64,000 bases of DNA from Psychrobacillus sp044762855. GTDB taxonomy: Bacteria > Bacillota > Bacilli > Bacillales_A > Planococcaceae. The position numbers were made by a program, and so were the translations under genes. The DNA is taken from the NCBI RefSeq assembly GCF_044762855.1, contig NZ_JBIWFB010000008.1:1-64000 (forward strand), written 5' to 3'. This document shows positions 59,871 to 64,000 of the stretch, piece by piece. The notes under the pieces were generated by a model, which was not told the DNA's origin, did no database searches, and was given only the letters and a program-made list of their open reading frames with translations. Positions within the stretch are counted from its first letter, which is position 1. Each line of letters starts with the position of its first letter.

Positions 59871-61217
59871 ATGAAGAAAAATCGCGTTCTATTTGCAAGT
59901 TTGGCAGGATCGGTTATTGAATGGTATGACTTCTATTTGTATGGTACCGCAACTGCTTTAGTATTTTCTACTCTCTTTTTTCCGAATCATGACCCAACCG
60001 TTTCCGTTCTAATTGCATTCGCTACGTTTGGAGCGGGGTATGCAGCTAGACCAATAGGAAGTATTATTTTTGGACATATGGGAGATAAGATTGGTCGAAA
60101 GGCCACCTTAATGATCACGCTAATTGGGATGGGAGGAAGTTCCTTCTTAATCGGTTTGTTGCCTACGTATGCGCAAATCGGGATTTGGGCACCTGTTGTT
60201 CTCGTTGTACTTAGACTCCTACAAGGAATTGCGCTTGGAGGAGAGTGGGGAGGAGCAGTCCTTTTGGCAACAGAAAGTGCACCTAAAGGAGTTAGGGGAC
60301 TTTACGGATCTATCCCACAATTAGGTGTGCCGCTTGGTTTAGTTGCAGGTACATTCAGTTTTACGATAATTAGTTCACTTACAACGAATGCACAGTTTTT
60401 AGCATGGGGCTGGAGAATTCCTTTCCTATTCAGTATTGTACTAATCGGATTGGCTCTTTGGATTCGTAGTGGTATAGATGAAACACCTGCTTTCCAAAAG
60501 CAAAAGGATAGCGGTGAAATTGTGAAGATTCCAATTGTGCAAACGTTTAAAACGAATTGGAGAAGTTTATTGCAAATAATCGGATTGAAAATAGGAGATG
60601 GCTTCTTTAATGTATTCCTTATGTCCTATGTTCTTGTTTTTGCAACGACTTATTTAGGATATTCACGAGATACCGCCTTACTAGCATTAACTATTAGCTG
60701 TGCGACGATGCTTTTAACTATTCCAATTATGGGTTATCTTTCAGACTTTATAGGAAGAAAAGTAATTTATATTAGTGGAGTGGTACTAATGTTATTATTG
60801 TCTGTTCCATATTTCGTCTTGGTTGGACAAAGCGTTACATTGTTCTTTATTATGCAAGTTGCGCTTCTAGGTGTAATTTGGGCTGCAATTTTTGCCACAC
60901 AAGGGACATTTTTCTCGGAGCTATTTCCAGCTAACATTCGGTATACAGGTTTATCATTCGGATACCAATTTGCTGCTGCAATCGTTGGGTTTGGACCGAT
61001 GATATGGACTGCAATGGCTGCCAAATACGGAGCAAATTCCTGGGTATTCGGCGGTTTTATGATGGGTGGTCTTGCGATTTCACTAATTATTGCCTTGTTT
61101 ACCGCTGATACTAGAAAAGTAACGCAGTATGAAGACTTGGAAGAACTAGAAGTCCAACAAGATGCTTCATCTAACCTTGTAGATTCATTAACTTTAAATA
61201 GCACTGTAAAAGAATAA
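59871..61217 (+). CDS. MFS transporter, metabolite:H+ symporter (MHS) type
   Basis: The 448-residue protein has twelve membrane segments and the MHS motifs: LAGSVIEWYDFYLYGTATAL at the N-terminus, GHMGDKIGRKATLM in loop 2-3, and LRLLQGIALGGEWGGAVLL. This branch includes transporters for shikimate, proline/betaine, ketoglutarate and similar acids. It probably imports the acid that the upstream ligase activates, under TetR control. GAGGAGG precedes the ATG. Confidence 0.92.
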   Translation: MKKNRVLFASLAGSVIEWYDFYLYGTATALVFSTLFFPNHDPTVSVLIAFATFGAGYAARPIGSIIFGHMGDKIGRKATLMITLIGMGGSSFLIGLLPTYAQIGIWAPVVLVVLRLLQGIALGGEWGGAVLLATESAPKGVRGLYGSIPQLGVPLGLVAGTFSFTIISSLTTNAQFLAWGWRIPFLFSIVLIGLALWIRSGIDETPAFQKQKDSGEIVKIPIVQTFKTNWRSLLQIIGLKIGDGFFNVFLMSYVLVFATTYLGYSRDTALLALTISCATMLLTIPIMGYLSDFIGRKVIYISGVVLMLLLSVPYFVLVGQSVTLFFIMQVALLGVIWAAIFATQGTFFSELFPANIRYTGLSFGYQFAAAIVGFGPMIWTAMAAKYGANSWVFGGFMMGGLAISLIIALFTADTRKVTQYEDLEELEVQQDASSNLVDSLTLNSTVKE

Positions 61218-61234
61218 AGTATTTGAATATAAGG

Positions 61235-61269
61235 AAACCAGGTTAGCAATTGGGCTAACCTGGTTTTTT
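61235..61269 (+). terminator. Terminator of the ligase/transporter operon
   Basis: AAACCAGGTTAGC pairs with GCTAACCTGGTTT, then T residues. Confidence 0.92.
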
Positions 61270-61415
61270 GTATGTAAAGTAATATAAAGATTTTATACAT
61301 ACCTAGAATTATTCGTAATGGTCATGGCACGACTATAATTTTCACCGGTTTCTTATAAAAGCAGCTAGAAATCATCATACAGTACTTCTTTTTAAACTAA
61401 CTATGCAGGGATGCC

Positions 61416-61530
61416 ATAGAACCAAGTTGTTCTATTAAATTTCTATTTTCTTACATTAGAATTGTTTCAAAAATAAAGCCATTTTCTAAAACAGATTTTA
61501 GGTGTTTTAGAGGGAGGCTTCTTTTTATTT
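61416..61530 (+). promoter_or_regulatory. Structured leader region with hairpin and terminator-like stem
   Basis: ATAGAAC and GTTCTAT form a hairpin at 61416-61435. A second structure at 61476-61520 pairs AAGCC with GGCTT and CTAAAAC with GTTTTAG, then CTTTTTATTTT follows. The pair looks like an antiterminator/terminator leader before the cell-wall gene at 61621, or the end of an unrecognised small RNA. The 320-bp gap holds no coding frame I can support. Confidence 0.5.
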
Positions 61531-61620
61531 TATTAGAATGTTTGTTTTTCAAAGTTTTTGGGCAAGACTGTGTCGTAATAAAAATGTTTCACAGTTTACT
61601 TGTAAAGGAGGAGTATTATT

Positions 61621-62394
61621 TTGAAGTTTAGAACATTTTTGTTCATTGTGCTTATAGCATTCTCAACAAACACTGTAACAGAAGCAGCGAATCTGGCCCC
61701 TATGGGAATGGGTGGAGGCGATTTTGAATCATTTAATGGGTTTCCAAAAGAAAATGATTTACCATTCCAATATGCTCTAGATTTAGGATTAGTTAATTAT
61801 CCACCAGTGGAACTGGAGGAGGAGCCTCAAGGATACAGAGTGATGGAAGGGGATAATTTGTTTCGCATCGCGCTAAAACACAATATTTCACTAGAGTCGT
61901 TGATTGAGTGGAATAATTTAACGGGAGATATTATACATCCTGGAGATGAACTGATTGTGAGTGATACAGGTTTGGAAGTAGAGCCAGTTCACAAAAAGCC
62001 GGATCGGAAGGTGGCGGCAGTTTCCACCCCAATTGTAACATCACCACCGATTGAAGAACCGGTGGTGAAGGAAGAAAAAGTAGAAGTGGTAGAGGCACAA
62101 GTAGTAAACGAATTAACAGTTACAGCAACTGCTTATACTGCATACTGTACAGGCTGTTCCGGAACGACAGCATATGGAATTGACTTGCGTTCCAATCCAA
62201 ATCAGAAAGTAATCGCCGTAGATCCAAGAATTATTCCACTCGGTACGAAAGTTTGGGTGGAAGGTTATGGAGAGGCCATTGCTGGTGATACAGGTGGAGC
62301 TATTAAAGGGCATAAAATTGATGTATTCATTCCTTCTTATGATAGTGCGATGGAATGGGGAGTCAAAAAGGTTAAACTTAAAGTACTCAATTAA
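61621..62394 (+). CDS. LysM and 3D domain cell-wall protein (YocH-like)
   Basis: The 257-residue secreted protein has a signal peptide (~1-22), a LysM peptidoglycan-binding domain at about 75-116 (YRVMEGDNLFRIALKHNI..EWNNL..IHPGDELIV), a Pro/Glu/Val-rich linker, and a C-terminal 3D domain (~165-257) with TATAYTAYCTG, the DPRIIPLGTKVWVEGYG segment and GDTGGAIKGHKIDVF. The domain architecture is that of YocH-type cell-wall hydrolases, acting outside the cell on peptidoglycan. TTG start after AAAGGAGGAG. Confidence 0.9.
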   Translation: MKFRTFLFIVLIAFSTNTVTEAANLAPMGMGGGDFESFNGFPKENDLPFQYALDLGLVNYPPVELEEEPQGYRVMEGDNLFRIALKHNISLESLIEWNNLTGDIIHPGDELIVSDTGLEVEPVHKKPDRKVAAVSTPIVTSPPIEEPVVKEEKVEVVEAQVVNELTVTATAYTAYCTGCSGTTAYGIDLRSNPNQKVIAVDPRIIPLGTKVWVEGYGEAIAGDTGGAIKGHKIDVFIPSYDSAMEWGVKKVKLKVLN

Positions 62395-62402
62395 TAAAGG
62401 AG

Positions 62403-62433
62403 AACCTATGCAAAATGTTTGCATAGGTTTTTT
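62403..62433 (+). terminator. Terminator of the LysM/3D gene
   Basis: AACCTATGCA pairs with TGCATAGGTT, followed by TTTTT. Confidence 0.9.
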
Positions 62434-62514
62434 ATATGAAAAGTAGTGTTGAGAATATTTTAATAATAGTGCATAATGAGAAAACTGATAAGTTAGTTGA
62501 GGAGATGTGCTTAT

Positions 62515-63423
62515 ATGACTATTAATACACAAGTTAAAGTGAATTCGAAGCAACAACATAAGCAATTAGAAAATAGAGGTTGTTTGCTAGTGAAGTGTCC
62601 TGATAAACCAGGTATAGTATCTATCCTATCTACATTTTTACATAATCACGAGTCTAATATTATCGAGTCTAGCCAATATTCTAGCGACCCGGAAAACGGT
62701 ATGTTTTTTATACGTATCGAGTATCACCGTGAAAACTTGCTAAACGAGAAAGAAAAAATGGAAAGTGACTTTCTTGATATTGCGGCGATTCATGAAATGG
62801 ATTACGATTTTTCTTACCGCAACGAACGAAAGCGCTCTGCGATATTTGTATCAAAAGAAATACACTGCTTGATGGAGCTTTTGTGGGAATGGCAAAATGG
62901 AGATCTTGATACGGATATCGTCGTTGTTATTAGCAATCACGAAGATGCTCGCCCAATCGTAGAATCATTAGGAATTCCTTTTCATTACATTCCGGCAAAT
63001 AAAGATATTCGGAAACAGGTGGAAGAAGAACAGATTCGCTTGATGGACAAGTATGAGGTTGACTTATTAATTTTGGCGAGATATATGCAAATTTTGACTC
63101 CAGACTTTGTTGGTCATTTTGAGAGTCGAATTATTAATATTCACCATTCCTTTTTGCCGGCGTTTATAGGAGCTGGACCATATGAGCGTGCATATGAACG
63201 AGGTGTGAAATTAATCGGGGCTACTTCCCATTATGTGACGAATAATTTAGACGAAGGACCAATCATCGAGCAGGACGTGGAACGAGTGGATCATCGAGAT
63301 GATGTTGTTAATTTAAAGAAAATTGGACGCCAAATTGAGCGCCGGGTACTTGCTAAAGCAGTAAAATGGCATTTAGAGAATCGCATAATTGTAGAAGGAA
63401 ATAAAACAATTGTGTTTCATTAA
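62515..63423 (+). CDS. purU: Formyltetrahydrofolate deformylase
   Basis: The 302-residue enzyme has an N-terminal ACT domain (~20-95, GCLLVKCPDKPGIVSILSTFL) and a C-terminal formyltransferase-fold domain. Catalytic residues are visible as Asn and His in INIHHSFLPAF and Asp in NNLDEGPIIEQD. It hydrolyses 10-formyl-THF to formate and THF, balancing one-carbon pools. The frame extends to 62497, but GAGGAGATG fits the ATG at 62515. Confidence 0.93.
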   Translation: MTINTQVKVNSKQQHKQLENRGCLLVKCPDKPGIVSILSTFLHNHESNIIESSQYSSDPENGMFFIRIEYHRENLLNEKEKMESDFLDIAAIHEMDYDFSYRNERKRSAIFVSKEIHCLMELLWEWQNGDLDTDIVVVISNHEDARPIVESLGIPFHYIPANKDIRKQVEEEQIRLMDKYEVDLLILARYMQILTPDFVGHFESRIINIHHSFLPAFIGAGPYERAYERGVKLIGATSHYVTNNLDEGPIIEQDVERVDHRDDVVNLKKIGRQIERRVLAKAVKWHLENRIIVEGNKTIVFH

Positions 63424-63432
63424 TAATAAATA

Positions 63433-63481
63433 GATCCAGGTTAGAGACTATCGTTATTCGTTTCTAATCTGGATTTTTTTG
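63433..63481 (+). terminator. Terminator of purU
   Basis: ATCCAGGTTAGA pairs with TCTAATCTGGAT (one G-T pair), followed by seven T residues. Confidence 0.92.
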
Positions 63482-63585
63482 TATTTAGTAAGAAGTCGTT
63501 AAATATATGTGCTTTCTACCGAAAATATAATATGGATTTTTTAAAGATACTGCGTCTTACGGCCAAGTATCGGTTCTTGATACTT

Positions 63586-63789
63586 GAAGAATAACGCCAA
63601 CTTGTAAATACGTAATGTTTCCAAAAAAAGAGTCACCATCATCGTCGTCTCACTCTAAGTGAACTTGTTGTTATAAGAATTAGATGCTTTCAGCGGCAAT
63701 TCAGTTGCTCTCGCGCTGATTTGGTTGCTTTCAGTCTAGAACTGGTTGCTTCTAATAGCTATTTGATTGCCCTTAGCCATTCTCTGGAA
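63586..63789. repeat. 21-bp-period intergenic repeat element, copy 2
   Basis: Starts with GAAGAATAACG as in copy 1. Lacks the CGCAACATT array apart from a trace (CGTAATGTTT, 63611-63620). The core at 63641-63694 matches copy 1: in the 44 positions from TCACTCTAAGT to TGCTTTCAG, 39 are identical. The right arm has five GTTGC-like words starting at 63683, 63704, 63724, 63745 and 63766, spaced 21, 20, 21 and 21 bp, and closes with GCCATT..TGGA. The rest of the right end (63482-64000) shows no gene, only a hairpin at 63564-63586 (CAAGTATC/GATACTTG). Confidence 0.7.
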
Positions 63790-64000
63790 CTTTGTGTCAT
63801 ACCCTGCAGGAGCGTTAGCGACGTATCGGCTCGTTACTCGCCCATAGAAAGTAAAACGCCGCCACACTATCTCTATATATCACAAACTAATCTTAACAAA
63901 ACCTCAACAATTTTTACTCAACATTATTAACTCCTCCATACTACCTTAATGTTTGTTTCGTAACATAAATCTTGTAAGCAAATCAAAACAAACACAAACA

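Noticed and set aside
61300..61620. ydaO-type c-di-AMP riboswitch upstream of the LysM/3D gene
   Set aside because: The conserved segments of that motif are not seen; only generic hairpins are present.
62400..62433. AAGGAG followed by ATG as a small gene after the LysM/3D gene
   Set aside because: The ATG lies in the stem of an intrinsic terminator and leads to no meaningful frame.
63721..63930. 69-codon plus-strand frame at the right end
   Set aside because: It begins inside the repeat array; the heptad look comes from the 21-bp period, and there is no ribosome binding site.

Overview
The window reads as chromosomal DNA of an AT-rich, spore-former-type Firmicute of the Bacillales. The 5S rRNA 3' end, AAGGAGG-type ribosome binding sites, frequent TTG/GTG starts, a perfect catabolite-responsive element, a Fur box and the gene families all fit. 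I would guess the Planococcaceae (Psychrobacillus/Lysinibacillus/Sporosarcina group), but the sequence alone does not prove the genus. I see no complete insertion sequence, prophage, CRISPR array or tRNA.

Layout. The window opens with the 3' end of a 5S rRNA gene and its terminator, then a non-coding repeat element (126-371) with a strict 21-bp period. A diverged copy lies near the right end (63586-63789). From 0.8 to 12 kb come single genes and small operons: a VOC protein, an AraC regulator coupled to a 40-residue membrane peptide, a YtrA-type GntR/ABC operon, an FAD monooxygenase, a sugar-dehydrogenase lipoprotein, a TSUP exporter with a D-2-hydroxyacid dehydrogenase, and an M28 peptidase lipoprotein. 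From 12 to 21 kb lies a coherent module: an RpiR regulator with an M20 amidohydrolase on the plus strand, facing a minus-strand operon of a peptide ABC transporter plus an N-acylamino-acid racemase-like enolase. A 12-bp motif sits just downstream of both promoters and may be the RpiR operator. At 21-25 kb are a membrane-anchored PstS-like protein and a LytTR/DUF3021/ABC module. At 25-31.5 kb is a carboxylate-uptake region: AEC transporter, CitA/CitB-type two-component system and tripartite TctCBA transporter with a cre site.

From 31.5 to 45 kb come mostly household genes: hydrolase, Nudix, pyroglutamyl peptidase, a nitrilase and an acetyltransferase that resemble the two halves of YhcX, two unknown proteins, a cold-shock gene, a YqeY homologue, reductases, a TetR/SDR pair, a MazG-like protein, a decayed AlbA_2 gene and an MBL hydrolase. 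From 45 to 48 kb a LysR regulator faces hutG and gltS. From 48 to 54 kb are small proteins, a VWA lipoprotein, a LysR/YczE pair, a second cold-shock gene duplicated with its entire leader, and a hemolysin-III homologue. From 54 to 57.5 kb is a Fur-controlled siderophore uptake locus without its own ATPase. From 57.5 to 61 kb a TetR regulator faces an acyl-CoA ligase and an MHS-type transporter, with tandem palindromes between them. The window ends with a LysM/3D cell-wall protein behind a long structured leader, purU, and the second repeat element.

The points most worth following are the 21-bp-period repeat family, the shared operator motif of the RpiR module, and the duplicated cold-shock unit whose leaders carry perfect 22-bp hairpins. 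Functional statements rest on family recognition from the translated sequence; no database search was run.
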